Of a DNA stretch of 64,000 nt, positions 19,582-30,475 are shown one piece after another (within the stretch, counting starts at the first letter, position 1; each line of letters begins with the position of its first letter). The position numbers and the translations under genes were made by a program. Where the stretch lies: positions 241,596 through 305,595 of the forward strand of contig JAUJYZ010001000.1 of the NCBI GenBank assembly GCA_033675265.1, read 5' to 3'. The stretch comes from Actinostola sp. cb2023 (Eukaryota; Cnidaria; Anthozoa; Actiniaria; Actinostolidae). Below the pieces are notes generated by a model that was not told the origin of the DNA, ran no database searches, and saw only the letters and a program-made list of their open reading frames with translations.

Positions 19582-22500
19582 GTGGGTATTGAAATTGAGG
19601 TCATGTTTTTCTTGAACTGACATATCTTATGTCTACACTCGGTCGAATGAAGAAAGCGTGCGTGCGATGTGCAGTTTTAGCACAGGTAGCCCAAGCTATT
19701 AATGAGAGGCTTGTATCGAGCTATATATAAGAGTTTGTATGGGACCTTAGGCTCTGGTCGATAATTCCGTAAATAATAGGGCAAATAAACTCTAACCTTC
19801 CAGTAGTGTTGTACGTTTGTGTCCTTATTGATCTCTGGTAGCGATTTCAGGGAAATCCCGCGATTATTAGCCGAGCTCTCCCCCTACTACTAAAAATCGG
19901 CTAAAAATAGCGGCATTTCCCTGAAATCGCTACCAGAGATCAATAAGGACACAAACAACACTTCTGGAAGGTTAGAGTTTATTTGCCCTATTATTTACGG
20001 AATTATCGACCAGAGCCTAAGGTCCCATACAAACTCTTATATATAGCTCGATACAAGCCTCTCATTAATAGCTTGGGCTACCTGTGGTTTTAGAGCACGC
20101 GGGGATTGACCAGAACACGAGAGAAGTGTTAGGAGAAGCACGACGCATAGCGGCGCCGGCCGGGAGTGCTTCTCAACACTTCCGTCGTATTCTGATCAGT
20201 TTCCGCGTGTTCTATTTCTATTTCTTTTATAACTATGGTATACTTATGATTTTAAGGCAAGTTTTCAATTTTGTTCGTTACAAAAATGCTTGAATACACG
20301 CGCGCGCGTGCTGTGTGCTCTCATAAAGCTGCAATTAACGCGGCATACGCATCTGAATATATCATAGTTATTATTTTTATCATAGAAAAATCAAGATTGG
20401 TCTAATGACAAGGTCAAAAGATTCAATGTTTGTGAACTGTTACGGGGTAAGTTTTAAAATACGTCTGTACCGCATACGCAAAAAGGTTGTCTAGCGACCA
20501 TTTCAGTGATACGAAAAAGAGAATATAAGGAAAAAGAAACCATTTCAGTATAAGAAACAATTTCAGAGAAACATTTCAATATCAAGAAACCATTCCAGAA
20601 CATATTAGAAACCATTTCACGCAGTATTATTTCAGTATTAGAACGAAACCATTTCAGTGTAAGAAACCATTTCAGTGTTAAGAAACCATTTCAGTCCAGT
20701 TAAGAAACCATTTCAGTGTTAAGAAACCATTTCAGTGAAACCATTTCAGTAAGAAACCATTTCAGTGTCAAGAAACCATTTCAGTATTAGAAACCATTTC
20801 AGTATTGTTCAAGAAACCATTTAAGAAACCATTTCAGTGTAAGAAAAACCATTTCAGTGTCATTTCAGTGTTAAGAAACCATTTCAGTGTTAAGAAACCA
20901 TTTCAGTGTTAAGAAACCATTTCAGTGTCAAGAAACCATTTCAGTGTTAAGAAACCATTTCAGTGCCAAGAAACCATTTCAGTACTGCCGGTTAAGAAAA
21001 CATTTCAGTGTTAAGTTCTAGCTCTGATTGATCGTAATTTTTTCAGGTCAAGAAACCATTTCAGTGCCAAGAAACCCAAGAAACCATTTCAGTACTGCCG
21101 GCAAACCAGTGGGATTGATCGAGGTCCACCCGGCAAACCAGGGGAACGAGGACAGCGAGGAAAAACAGGTCAGTGCTGACTTCTATAGTTAATAAAAGTT
21201 TCTATGGTGCGCCGGCTTACAACCGTTCATACTGTTTTATTTTTTTCCAGGAAAACTAGGTCCTCGAGGTAATGGAAAGAAAAATTGATATCAAGGAAAA
21301 TGATATATGTCCAGGTGTCTGCAGACATCAAAGAGAACAAAGCCACCACTACTGATCCTTCACAGCACAGCGGATATTAATTAATCCATATTACTCTTAG
21401 TATTATGTAATGATCCGTCTAAGAGGTAGGCAGAATAACAATAGGCCGCATCAGTCTGGTACGTTGGTGAACTTTGCGGTAATCCTTTAATGAAATTAAA
21501 TCAATGCCTGCAGTTGCATGGACGAGAGGCTTTAATGAAATTAAAAAGCGCGCCAAAAATTTGAAATTTGAATTTGTTTCATAATTATCATGCTCTTTCA
21601 AATTATTTGACCGTATTTTGTTTATTGCTATGGCTTACCATGCAATACCTTTTGTTGGAACATACTCGAATTTTGCCAAAATCGTATGTGCCAAAGCTCT
21701 GAATAGGAGCAGAATATATATATTCACGAACTTTGGGGCCGGAACATATCAATTATCGGCAGTGATGTCATTGAAGAAATGTCATATTTATTGTTTATTT
21801 CGTGAATTTCACAAGGTTTCTGGGTTGTAGTTGCTCTGAAAAGCTTCTGAAGAGCTACCTATTCTCATGATACGCTGCCGTGAACCACAACAGAGCAAAA
21901 CGACAGAACGCCATAGGAAAAGTTTTCTTGTGACAATAAATTAGCGCTCAATTCAATCTGGTTTTTGGTTTATCATTACAAAAAAGTAGTATATATTCGC
22001 TAGCAAAACGGACCGAATTTCAAAAGATTTCTATTTTCTTTGTAAGTAAAAGGTCTGCGACATGTTACAACATATTATTGACAGGTCAACAGAGATGCTT
22101 TGATACCGATTGGTTCGCCTTGGTCTTTGACACCTATAAAAATAGGATGCTTCGCTAGCGTACAAGCCCACGTTTGTTGCCTTTCATAGAACTATCCATA
22201 AGACTATTTTGATATGCTACAATCAAATATGTATGTAATTGCGTTGTATTTCGATATACGGGTATTGATATTTAGTTTGACTACGATAACTCATCCTTGC
22301 AATCGTTGTTGTCTCATAGTAGAAAACGACCTTCGACCTCCAAGATCGAAGCGTCCATCACGTGCGAGCGTGTTTTTGTTCGTAGGTCCTCTTTGGCGCA
22401 TACGATTTTGACCATATTTGGCGTATAGAGCCTTATATGGCCCAGAATCAAGCCAACGTCAAGTTATCGTGTTAAAATCGGTTTACTACGTCGTATTTTT

Positions 22501-24204
22501 GTCGATTTTTCGTGTTTTATCCAATAGGAAAGCCGGATTTATTTGGATTATTGGTCCTAATTGGATAAATTGTTGACAGATCGTTTATTTACTTTTGAGA
22601 TTCGACTGCCTACCTCTTAGGCGAACTGTTAAATTAATTTACTCATAATATTATTACTGTACCTTCGTAATTATACAAATCCTTATTATTATATATTAAG
22701 TTTGATTGTCCCCCTCTACTCAAAGTACAGCTAGCTGATGTGATATTCTTAGTCTCCTTTTGGACTCAGGTTACTTAGAAGGAATCATTTATCTTGTCAA
22801 TTTAAAGGTATTCCAGGTCAAAAAGGTTTCCGCGGAATATCGGTTCAGGGACCATTTGGACTAAAAGGCGATAAAGGGGACAGTGGCGCAAGGGGAAGAC
22901 AAGGAATCAAAGGTTTTAATATTGCTCTTAGTAATATTACTTTACTCATAATATTATTACTGTACCTTCGTAATTATACAAATCCTTATTATTATTATTA
23001 AGTTTGATTGTCCCCCTCTACTCAAAGTACAGCTAGCTGATATGATATTCTTAGTCTCCTTTTGGACTCAGGTTACTTAGAAGGAATCATTTATCTTGTC
23101 AATTTAAAGGTATTCCAGGTTTACTTAGAAGGAATCATTTATCTTGTCAATTTAAAGGTATCTCAAAAAGGTGTCCGCGGAGCATCAATTCAGGAAATAC
23201 TTGGACTAAAATGCGATAAAGGGGACAGTGGCGCAAGGGGAAGACAAGGAATCAAAGGTTTTAATATTGCTCTTAGTAATATTACTTTACTCATAATATT
23301 ATAACTGTACCTTCGTAATTATACAAATCCTTATTATTATTAAGTTTGATTGTCCCCCTCTCCTCAAAGTACAGCAAAGGATGGCTTAGTTGGTTAGTGC
23401 ACGGCCTACTATGCGAGAGGTACCTGGTTCGATTCTTCATGACCTCACATCCTTGTTTCGACTTCTTTGTAATCCGTGTAGCTCAATGCAGCTTTAAATA
23501 TCCGTAAAACGGAGCTCTGATAGAGGCAGGGGAGTAAAGTGTACACCGTCGGACTCCAGTTTATTAGTATATGATTACTATTACGAGTTACCGACGTTAA
23601 ATAGAGTCCTTTACTTTACTTTAGCTAGCTGATATGATATTCTTAGTCTCCTTTTGGACTCAGGTTACTTAGAAGGAATCATTTATCTTGTCAATTTAAA
23701 GGTATTCCAGGTGAAAAAGGTTCCCGCGGAATAACGATTCAGGGAACATTTGGACCAAAAGGCGATAAAGGGGACAGTGGCGCAAGGGGAAGACAAGGAA
23801 TCAAAGGTTTTAATAATATTGCTCTTAGAAATATTACTTTACTCATAAATAATATACTGTACCTTCGTAATTATACAAATCCTTATTATTATTAAGTTTG
23901 ATTGTCCCCCTCTCCTCAAAGTACAGCTAGCTGATATGATATTCTTAGTCTCCTTTTGGACTCAGGTTACTTAGAAGGAAGATTTATCTTGTCAATTTAA
24001 AGGTATTCCAGGTCAAAAAGGTGTCCGCGCATCATCGATTCAGGGACCACATGGACCAAAAGGCGATAAAGGGGACAATGGCGCAAGGGGAAGACAAGGA
24101 ATCAAAGGTTCTAAGGGAGATTATGGAGGTATATGGCAAAAGAAAAGTATATTGAGAGACTGTAATTGCATTGATAATAATAATAATAATAATAATAATA
24201 ATTA

Positions 24205-24299
<95 letters not shown>

Positions 24300-27200
24300 A
24301 TGACCGTGTATCTCGAAGCCTGGTATCTAGCAAATCAAGCAATTTGATTGGTTAGATTCTTTCTCGGACAGGTCTAGATTCTCCCGTAATAACCGGTCCG
24401 CACATGCATCTTAAAATCTGTAAACATTGTTTCTATCATATGGTTTTGAGTGCAATGTGGAAGAAATGTGAACTCGTGGGTTTTCAAAGAGCTCAAATTT
24501 CACTCCTAACAATATATATGAAAAACATTAAGCAAAACATTAGGAGTATTTCACTGATTATAATATGACCTAAGAAAATCCTGCAATTCGATTGGCTGAG
24601 AGGAGTGGTATTTCAGCGTAATAGTGGTATTTCAAGCTCTCAGGCAGGAGTGGTATTTCAAAATCACCATGGTAACCATTGTTTGAGCACCAAGCATGAC
24701 ATTCAAATCCAAGATGGCGGATAAACCCGACAGAGTTTTTCTCGCTAAAAAAGCTGAAATATACCTAGAAATAAATCTCAAGAAAAACAAATTGAAAAAG
24801 TACATCAACATGGATATATTGTTGACAAATCAGGAAGGTTTTCTTTGGCTGAGACTGCAAAAATCAGCGAGAAACGATCGACTGTTGATCGTGCTAAAGT
24901 ATAAAGGTTTTCCTGCTTTAGATCGAGAAGTGAATTAAGAATTATTGCTGAAAAAGGTACAAATAAAGCTTTAGAAACCTCTTGTTTCTGTTTTCTTCAT
25001 TTGTTATCTAATTTATGAACGTTTTTCTATGAAAATAATTTACTTGAGAGCATTTTCCATTAGTTCATGGTAAAACTACAGACAAACTGATCCGGAAATT
25101 GCAGTATTTTCTTAGGTCATATTATAAACATTTAATAGCATGTTTTGTACGTGATATTTGGGATAAATACCACTCGTGATATTTCAAAATTGTCACAAAT
25201 TTCACTCGCCGGAGGCTCGTGAAATTTTGTTAACAATTTTGAAATATCACTCGTGGTATTTATCCCAAATATCACTACAAACCATGCTATTACCTATACA
25301 AATCACCAAAATTCTGAAGAAAACAAACCAGCGCAGCGCGCGCTCGATGGCGACGTGATGATAGCGACAGTAGCGCGCGCACTTCAACTACAATTTTATT
25401 CAAAACACAACAGAATCCTCAACTTTCTTGCCATTTTCTTCACCATTCTTGTTCTTTTTTAACAAAAATCCATAGTTCCTCCGTGTATCGCAATGTTTAC
25501 AACGCCAAAGTCGAGGAAACGTTTGATTTTAAGATTGTTTTAGTTATTCAGCATCGAGCTAGAAATACCTCGCTTCACACACTTTCTTGTAAAACCGGTT
25601 TTCAAACAAGTTATGTAGTAAAAATACTGGGAAGCCATTCTAGTGTAAGGCTTGTAAGATGCAAATAAAATGAGTTAATTTTTAGTTTACTAAAATGGTC
25701 ATATAATAAAACTCTTATTAACCGAGCTTGGTCGGTCTGTACAGGAAAATCTTGACCTCGGTCGTGGTACAGACCGAGCGCATCACGACCTCGGTCAAGA
25801 TTTTCCTGTACAGACCTCCCGCTCGGTTAATAAGACCTAAATAACAGTGAGTGTTCTATGCGCATTACATTGATGAAAAAAGGTGGAATTTTAAGTTTGA
25901 TTTTAAATTCACTGATTAACGGAGGCACTTTGTCTAATGTGAAGGTACTAGCAGTTCCATAGGGGGAAGTGTTGACGGGGGCCTCCTTACACGGTGGTAT
26001 GTGTAAGTAGCAGTGGATATACTGGTGATGGTGGTACATGTAGTGATATTGTATGTAGCAGTGGATATGCTGGTGTTGGTGGTACATGTAGTGGTATGTG
26101 TATGTAACAGTGGATATACTGGTGATGGTGGTACATGTAGTGATATTGTATGTAGCAGTGGATATGCTGGTGTTGGTGGTACATGTAGTGGTATGTGTAT
26201 GTAACAGTGGATATACTGGTGATGGTGGTACATGTAGTGATATTGTATGTAGCAGTGGATATGCTGGTGTTGGTGGTACATGTAGTGGTATGTGTATATA
26301 ACAGTGGATATACTGGTGTTGGTGGTACATGTAGTGGTATGTGTATGTAGCAGTGGATATATTGGTGATGGTGGTACATATAGTGGTATGTGTATGTAGC
26401 AGTGGATATATTGGTGATGGTGGTACATGTAGTGGTGTGTGTATGTAGCAGTGGATATACTGGTGTTGGTGGTACATGTAGTGATATTGTATGCAACAGT
26501 GGATATTCTGGTGTTGGTGGTACATGTAGTGGTATGTGTATATAACAGTGGATATACTGGTGTTGGTGGTAGATGTAGTGATATGTGTAAGTAGCAGTGG
26601 ATATACTGGTGATGGTGGTACATATAGTGGTATGTGTATGTAGCAGTGGATATATTGGTGTTGGTGGTACATATAGTGGTATGTGTATGTAGCAGTGGAT
26701 ATACTGGTGTTGGTGGTACATGTAGTGGTATGTGTATGTAGTAGTGGATATACTGGTGATAGTGGTACATGTAGTGGTATATGTATACATATTGAGTTTA
26801 CTTTTGATCATTCTTACAGATGTCAATGAATGTTTGTCTGGTTCTCATGGATGTCACGTGAATGCCCAATGTACCAACACCAAGAGTTCATATACCTGTG
26901 CTTGCAACCCAGGGCTGTCATGTGCAGGTACGTAGGATGCGGACGCGTTTATTTTACGTTATACTGATCGAATGTTCTTTTAAAAGTTCTTTTAAAAGTT
27001 TTCGTAAGTAGTTACGGTTCATTGAGCACGTCTCACCGTACGTAACCATGCCGTATTCAACGGCATTCTGATTGGTACCCAGTGTACCCTGTGATTGCAT
27101 GGTTGAATAGATCGAATGTCTTCGATTTCGTACCGTTCGTTATCGTAACTCCGTATCGTAAATTTCCGACTCATACGAAAACTACTCTAAAAGTTAAAAA

Positions 27201-28115
27201 CTAACCAATATTTTTTGTCCAATTTTAGTTACTTTTTCTACTATTGGCTCAGGACAAAACGGTAATATTCAATCACACAGCACAAAGACCGCTGGACTGT
27301 ATCTTGTTCGAGCAGGAGGAGCACGTGGTGGAACGCATTCCTACAACTATGGTTTTCGTCCAGGAACGTACCTCGGTGGACGAGGAGCGACCATGCAAGG
27401 ACGATTCCGCTTGTCTTCTGGCGCAACATTGAATATTGTTGTAGGGCAGCGAGGAGGGAATTCGGTGGAGGCCAAAGGTGGAAAAGTCACTACAAAAACT
27501 GCTGCACAACTTGGCGTGTCAGTTGAAGACAATGCTGGTACCGGTGGGGGTGGTGGTAGCTTTGTCTATGTATCAAATGATATGCTATTGTTGGCCGCAG
27601 GGGGAGGAGGAGGGGCATCATCTGGGTATCACGGTGGTGATGGTCAGGCAGGAATGGCTGGTTCTTCAAGCAACGGAACATATTCAACCAGGTCTCGTGG
27701 GGGAGGTAGTGGTGGCAACCCAGGCCAATGCAACTCAGTCGGTGGTAGTTACCATGGTGGGGTGGGTGCGGGATGGAAAGTTACAGGATGCGCGCGAAGA
27801 ACACAATCGCATGGTGAGCCTGGTGGATCACGTGATCAAGATTGGGTTGGAGGAAAAGCTGGAAAGATGAATAGTGGTTTTAACGGCGGTCCTGCACCAG
27901 GTGCTGTAGGAGGATATGGAGGGGGAGGGGGTGGGGCAGAGGACAATGGTGCTTCGGGGGGAGGTGGTGGTTATTCAGGAGGAGGAAGTGGTACACATAA
28001 ACAACAAGCAGGTGGGGGAGGGGGTTCGTACTGTAATGGCAACAACTGTCAAGGGGTCACAGGGGCTAATTTCAATGACAACGGCTTTGTCGAAATTACA
28101 TTTTTGGGGCCTTAA
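19246..28115 (+). CDS. Gene A: type II membrane collagen with EGF and ALK-type Gly-rich domains
   Basis: Exons 19246-19581, 20386-20446, 21124-21168, 21251-21268, 22808-22912, 23702-23806, 24003-24128, 26820-26927, 27229-28115. They join to an open 596-residue frame. Order: short cytoplasmic tail, one membrane helix (about residues 20-37), a stalk with the dibasic site LVKRN, GXY collagen repeats, a calcium-binding-type EGF module and a glycine-rich domain like that of ALK/LTK receptors. Domain logic predicts a trimeric cell-surface or shed extracellular protein. Exons from the third onward are phase 1-1. Two concerns: the third exon's 3' splice site lacks a pyrimidine tract, and an extra collagen-exon copy at 23158-23261 is out of frame and assumed skipped. 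Paralogue of gene B at 45019-55593. Confidence 0.72.
19681..20086. mobile_element. Palindromic MITE, CACAGGTAGCCC family, in gene A intron 1
   Basis: Ends CACAGGTAGCCCAAGC and reverse complement. The halves are inverted copies to the centre (about 19885). Flanked by a 7-bp direct repeat GTTTTAG (19674-19680, 20087-20093), a target-site duplication. Absent from the orthologous intron of gene B. Confidence 0.85.
20386..20446 (+). CDS. Gene A exon 2
   Basis: 61 bp, KNQDWSNDKVKRFNVCELLR plus one base. It moves the frame from phase 0 to phase 1, ready for the glycine-first collagen exons. Gene B has the same exon with a few changes. Confidence 0.75.
20545..21110. repeat. 17-19-bp minisatellite AAGAAACCATTTCAGTGTT
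   Basis: About 25 irregular copies of AAGAAACCATTTCAGTG fill gene A intron 2. Two blocks straddle the ancestral splice acceptor at 21041-21049. Gene B has only about five copies (45975-46120). Confidence 0.93.
21124..21168 (+). CDS. Gene A exon 3: 45-bp collagen exon
   Basis: GPPGKPGERGQRGKT in GXY register, a classic 45-bp collagen exon, donor GTCAGT. The acceptor is GATCGAG with no pyrimidine tract; in gene B the same exon follows AATTTTTTCAG directly. Confidence 0.65.
21251..21268 (+). CDS. Gene A exon 4: 18-bp collagen exon
   Basis: Six codons (GKLGPR) between TTTTTTTCCAG and GTAATG. Gene B has GKRGPR in the same place. Confidence 0.7.
21269..22638. other. Gene A intron 4, no feature recognised
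   Basis: About 1.4 kb of AT-rich intron without repeats shared elsewhere in the window. No conserved ORF. Confidence 0.5.
22808..22912 (+). CDS. Gene A collagen exon copy 1
   Basis: 35 codons, GIPGQKGFRGISVQGPFG then LKGDKGDSGARGRQGIK. Acceptor TTTAAAG; the donor is the weak GTTTTA because the 3' end of the unit has changed relative to copy 4. Confidence 0.6.
23158..23261 (+). pseudogene. Gene A collagen exon copy 2, degenerate
   Basis: Same exon, but five bases (CCAGG type) are lost at its start so the GXY frame is out of phase with a phase-1 acceptor, and two Gly codons are changed (EILGLKCDKG). A fragment of the preceding intron-exon border is repeated just before it (23110-23157). Confidence 0.65.
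23376..23622 (+). mobile_element. tRNA-derived SINE, 247 bp
   Basis: Starts GGATGGCTTAGTTGGTTAGT (A box) with GGTTCGATTC (B box) downstream, followed by a non-tRNA body ending TTTACTTTACTTT. The exact empty site is visible in the sister units (ACAGCTAGCTGATATG), showing the insertion boundaries and only a 3-bp duplication AGC. Confidence 0.8.
23702..23806 (+). CDS. Gene A collagen exon copy 3
   Basis: 35 codons GIPGEKGSRGITIQGTFG then PKGDKGDSGARGRQGIK. In phase and intact, but with the same weak GTTTTA donor as copy 1. Confidence 0.6.
24003..24128 (+). CDS. Gene A collagen exon copy 4
   Basis: 42 codons, ending GIKGSKGDYG before GTATAT, which matches the donor used in gene B. This is the only unit that keeps the full exon 3' end; one GXY break (VRASSIQ). 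Confidence 0.72.
24167..24299. repeat. (AAT)n-(TTA)n microsatellite
   Basis: AAT triplets turn into TTA triplets around 24203, making a simple-sequence palindrome. Confidence 0.95.
24300..25845. mobile_element. Dispersed repeat, copy in gene A (with nested insertion)
   Basis: Matches 50182-50993 from GACCG(T/A)GTATCTCGAAGCC to CGGTTAATAAGACCTAAAT. Copy A has a 740-bp insertion (24558-25300). The right part has an inverted repeat (25706-25845: TTATTAACCGAGC ... GCTCGGTTAATAA) and a 61-codon ORF (25483-25668) conserved in the other copy. The two copies sit in different introns relative to the exons, so the segment moved independently. Confidence 0.75.
24559..25126. mobile_element. Nested foldback inside the dispersed repeat
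   Basis: The arms TATAATATGACCTAAGAAAA are inverted at 25106-25126. It holds an ORF of 80 codons at 24696-24938 starting in ATGACATTC...AAGATGGCGGAT; no family recognised. Absent from the copy at 50182. Confidence 0.6.
25986..26790 (+). repeat. 48-50-bp minisatellite resembling an EGF-module end
   Basis: About 16 units with the core GCAGTGGATATACTGGTG and GGTGGTACATGTAGTG. In the plus frame a unit reads CNSGYTGDGGTCSDIV or CSSGYAGVGGTCS, like the last loop of calcium-binding EGF modules. 48-bp units keep the frame; 49/50-bp units break it. It lies just before the EGF exon. Confidence 0.93.
26820..26927 (+). CDS. Gene A EGF exon
   Basis: 36 codons, phase 1-1. DVNECLSGSHGCHVNAQC opens like a calcium-binding EGF module, followed by CACNPGLSCAG. 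Six cysteines are present, though the last loop is shortened. Acceptor ATTCTTACAG, donor GTACGT. Confidence 0.82.
27229..28115 (+). CDS. Gene A terminal exon: ALK-type glycine-rich domain
   Basis: About 295 codons to TAA. Opens VTFSTIGSGQNGNIQS, then TAGLYLVRAGGARGG and, after LNIVVGQRGGN, many GGGGG runs and a final FVEITFLGP. This matches the glycine-rich domain found in ALK/LTK receptors and many cnidarian secreted proteins. Acceptor CCAATTTTAG. Its codon content is high in GGA/GGT and so far more GC-rich than the surroundings. Confidence 0.85.
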
Positions 28116-28337
28116 ATGTCGTTGATGATCTTTGTTGATGATTTTTCCTCTCCCTTTTTTGTACTTGTGTCTGTGTATACATGTGTGAATGACTTCTTTA
28201 TCTTCATGATAATCTCAATGTCTTGCTATCTAGCCCAATTAGCTCTTTTGGTTATTTCTAGGTAGCTAATACCCTATGTTTGTATTATTCTTTCTTCTTA
28301 ATTAATTATATTATTGTAAATCCTGTGGTATTGAAAA

Positions 28338-28343
28338 AATAAA
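28338..28343 (+). terminator. Gene A poly(A) signal
   Basis: AATAAA about 220 bases after the stop codon, followed by a short (TTGAA)n run. Confidence 0.5.
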
Positions 28344-28395
28344 TTGAATTGAATTGAATTGTTGTTTGATAATCATTTATACTGAAATCACGATT

Positions 28396-29290
28396 GTGGT
28401 ATTTACCTGCTTCACAATGGCTGCCGCCACTAAGCAGTACGGGACTGATATATCGTGTTCTTATTATTGATATATTTATTTATGTACACTGCAAACAATC
28501 CAAACTTTTAAGGTGGCCGCACACTGTATTTACCTGCTTCACAATGGCTGCCGCCACTAAGCAGTACGGGACTGATATATCGTGTTCTTATTATTGATAT
28601 ATTTATTTATGTAGACTGCAAACAATCCAAACTTTTAAGGTGGCCGCACACTGTATTTACCTGCTTCACAATGGCTGCCGCCACTAAGCAGTACGGGACT
28701 GATATATCGTGTTCTTATTATTGATATATTTATTTATGTAGACTGCAAACAATCCAAACTTTTAAGGTGGCCGCACACTGTATTTACCTGCTTCACAATG
28801 GCTGCCGCCACTAAGCAGTACGGGACTGATATATCGTGTTCTTATTATTGATATATTTATTTATGTAGACTGCAAACAATCCAAACTTTTAAGGTGGCCG
28901 CACACTGTATTTACCTGCTTCACAATGGCTGCCGCCACTAAGCAGTACGGGACTGATATATCGTGTTCTTATTATTGATATATTTATTTATGTAGACTGC
29001 AAACAATCCAAACTTTTAAGGTGGCCGCACACTGTATTTACCTGCTTCACAATGGCTGCCGCCACTAAGCAGTACCGGACTGATATATCGTGTTCTTATT
29101 ATTGATATGTTTATTTATGTAGACTGCAACAACAATCCAAACTTTTAAGGTGGCCGCACACTGTATTTACCTGCTTCACAATGGCTGCCGCCACTAAGCA
29201 GTACCGGACTGATATATCGTGTTCTTATTATTGATATATTTATTTATGTAGACTGCAAACAATCCAAACTTTTAAGGTGGCCGCACACTA
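28396..29290 (+). repeat. 127-bp tandem array, 7 copies
   Basis: Unit marks at 28415, 28542, 28669 and onward every 127 bp. Each unit contains TTCACAATGGCTGCCGCCAC, followed by a 17-codon mini-ORF (MAAATKQYGTDISCSYY) and an AT-rich tail AATCCAAACTTTTAAGGTGG. Confidence 0.96.
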
Positions 29291-29432
29291 GGGACCATGA
29301 AGCAGGGACATGTCCCAGAAACATGCATGCAGCAGCAACAAAATCACGTTCGGTACATACGAGGGAATGTGTAGCGGGGACATGTACAAGTTGAACGTGA
29401 GAAATCATGGAACGTGCGATCAATTTACACAC

Positions 29433-29433
29433 T

Positions 29434-29480
<47 letters not shown>
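29433..29480. repeat. (AAT)n microsatellite
   Basis: Perfect AAT triplets. Confidence 0.95.
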
Positions 29481-29489
<9 letters not shown>

Positions 29490-29564
29490 AATGATGATGT
29501 AACAGATAAAGCTATGCTTTTTTCCAATCTGGTCCTTGTCGTGGTTGTTTTGGGAAAATAAAGT

Positions 29565-29769
29565 GTCCGTATTACCGGGTAGACTTTGTATGAAAATGGG
29601 CATATTGGGACAGGAAAAAGTGTCCGTTGTCCGTATTATCCGGTGTCCGTATTAAAAGGGTATATTTTATAGATATTTGTATGAGTTTCGGCCGGGACAG
29701 AACAACATGTCCGTATAATAACCGGGTGTCCGTATTAACCGGGTGTCCGTAAGGCCGGGTTCCACTGTA
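29565..29769. mobile_element. GTGTCCGTATT repeat, MITE right part
   Basis: Five or more copies of GTGTCCGTATT(A/C)ACCGGG and an end reading GGCCGGGTTCCACTGTA, i.e. CAGTGGAACC in reverse, similar in style to the pogo-like element at 63037. The left terminus is not recognisable. Confidence 0.5.
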
Positions 29770-29779
29770 TAAGTAAGTC

Positions 29780-30160
29780 TCCAAATAAATTTAAAAGTAA
29801 TACAAAGGAAAATAAAAAGGATAGTTTATTAGAACGGTTTGGCTTAACTTTCTATATTAATTATGTTAGCGCCATTAATTAATGCTAGAGAAAAAGCACC
29901 GGTAGTAATTAGAAACACATAATACTGGATGTCCTCTCAAAGACGGACAGTGGTCCAATATGTACAGAAAATGAACTAATACATTTATTTGTAGCTAGTT
30001 GTTAGCTATTACTGGGTTTCAATGAGCTGATAAGAGTCAATGCCGCATTATCAAGTGGTCCCAAATGGTAGTCAAACATGATCCTAACCATGTTCCATCA
30101 AGCAGGGCGAATTATATTGAAAAATTGCAATACTCCAGTTTCGCGTTGTTTAGAGATGAC
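29780..30160. other. No gene seen
   Basis: AT-rich intergenic sequence without recognised repeats. Confidence 0.5.
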
Positions 30161-30350
30161 CGCTGTCCTTGACAAAAGACGCATTTGTACAGGCTTAGCC
30201 TCGATTCAGAAGCCAGTCCGTGCAATTCAAAAATGTTTCTATTGTTTTATGTCAACATTTTTTCGTGTTCTTGTTGATATTTGTGAATAATTAACACTGC
30301 CTCGAGGCTAACCCTGTACAAATGCGTCTGATGTCAATAAGTACAGCGGT
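30161..30350. mobile_element. Foldback MITE
   Basis: CCGCTGT...GACGCATTTGTACAGG(C)TTAGCCTCGA is mirrored at 30299-30350 with few mismatches. Confidence 0.7.
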
Positions 30351-30422
30351 TTTACAACGGGATCTGTGAACGCGAAAAGGGACTATTCAGCTGATATATA
30401 AGTTCGACATACCGCATTTCAC

Positions 30423-30475
30423 CACAGGCTTCCCATCCTCGACGTTTGTGTATTTGTCTTTTGGGGTTCCTGTGG
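30423..30475. mobile_element. Very short CACAGG-type palindrome
   Basis: CACAGGCTTCCCA... and ...TGGGGTTCCTGTG enclose only 53 bp. Same termini type as 47092-47189 and 61804-61863. Confidence 0.5.

Larger units (their letters stand above)
22639..24128 (+). repeat. Tandem array of four collagen-exon units
   Basis: About 300-bp units, each with 170 bp of intron (TACCTTCGTAATTATACAAA, TTTGATTGTCCCCCTCT, CTCCTTTTGGACTCAGG) and one collagen exon. Units start near 22639, 22942, 23287 and 23839. The third contains a SINE. Gene B has a single unit (46490-46865). Confidence 0.88.

Noticed and set aside
21041..21124. Use of the ancestral AATTTTTTCAG acceptor for gene A exon 3
   Set aside because: Reading on from it meets a stop before the GPPGKPG block, so it cannot give the collagen frame.
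25827..26826. Three overlapping minus ORFs of about 280 residues (YHYMYHQHQYIHCYIH)
   Set aside because: Antisense of the 48-50-bp minisatellite; open in three frames at once, so not selected as protein. The plus sense has the EGF-like reading.
27478..27870. 130-codon plus ORF and antisense ORFs across the Gly-rich exon
   Set aside because: Shadows of the GC-rich glycine exon; no splice support.
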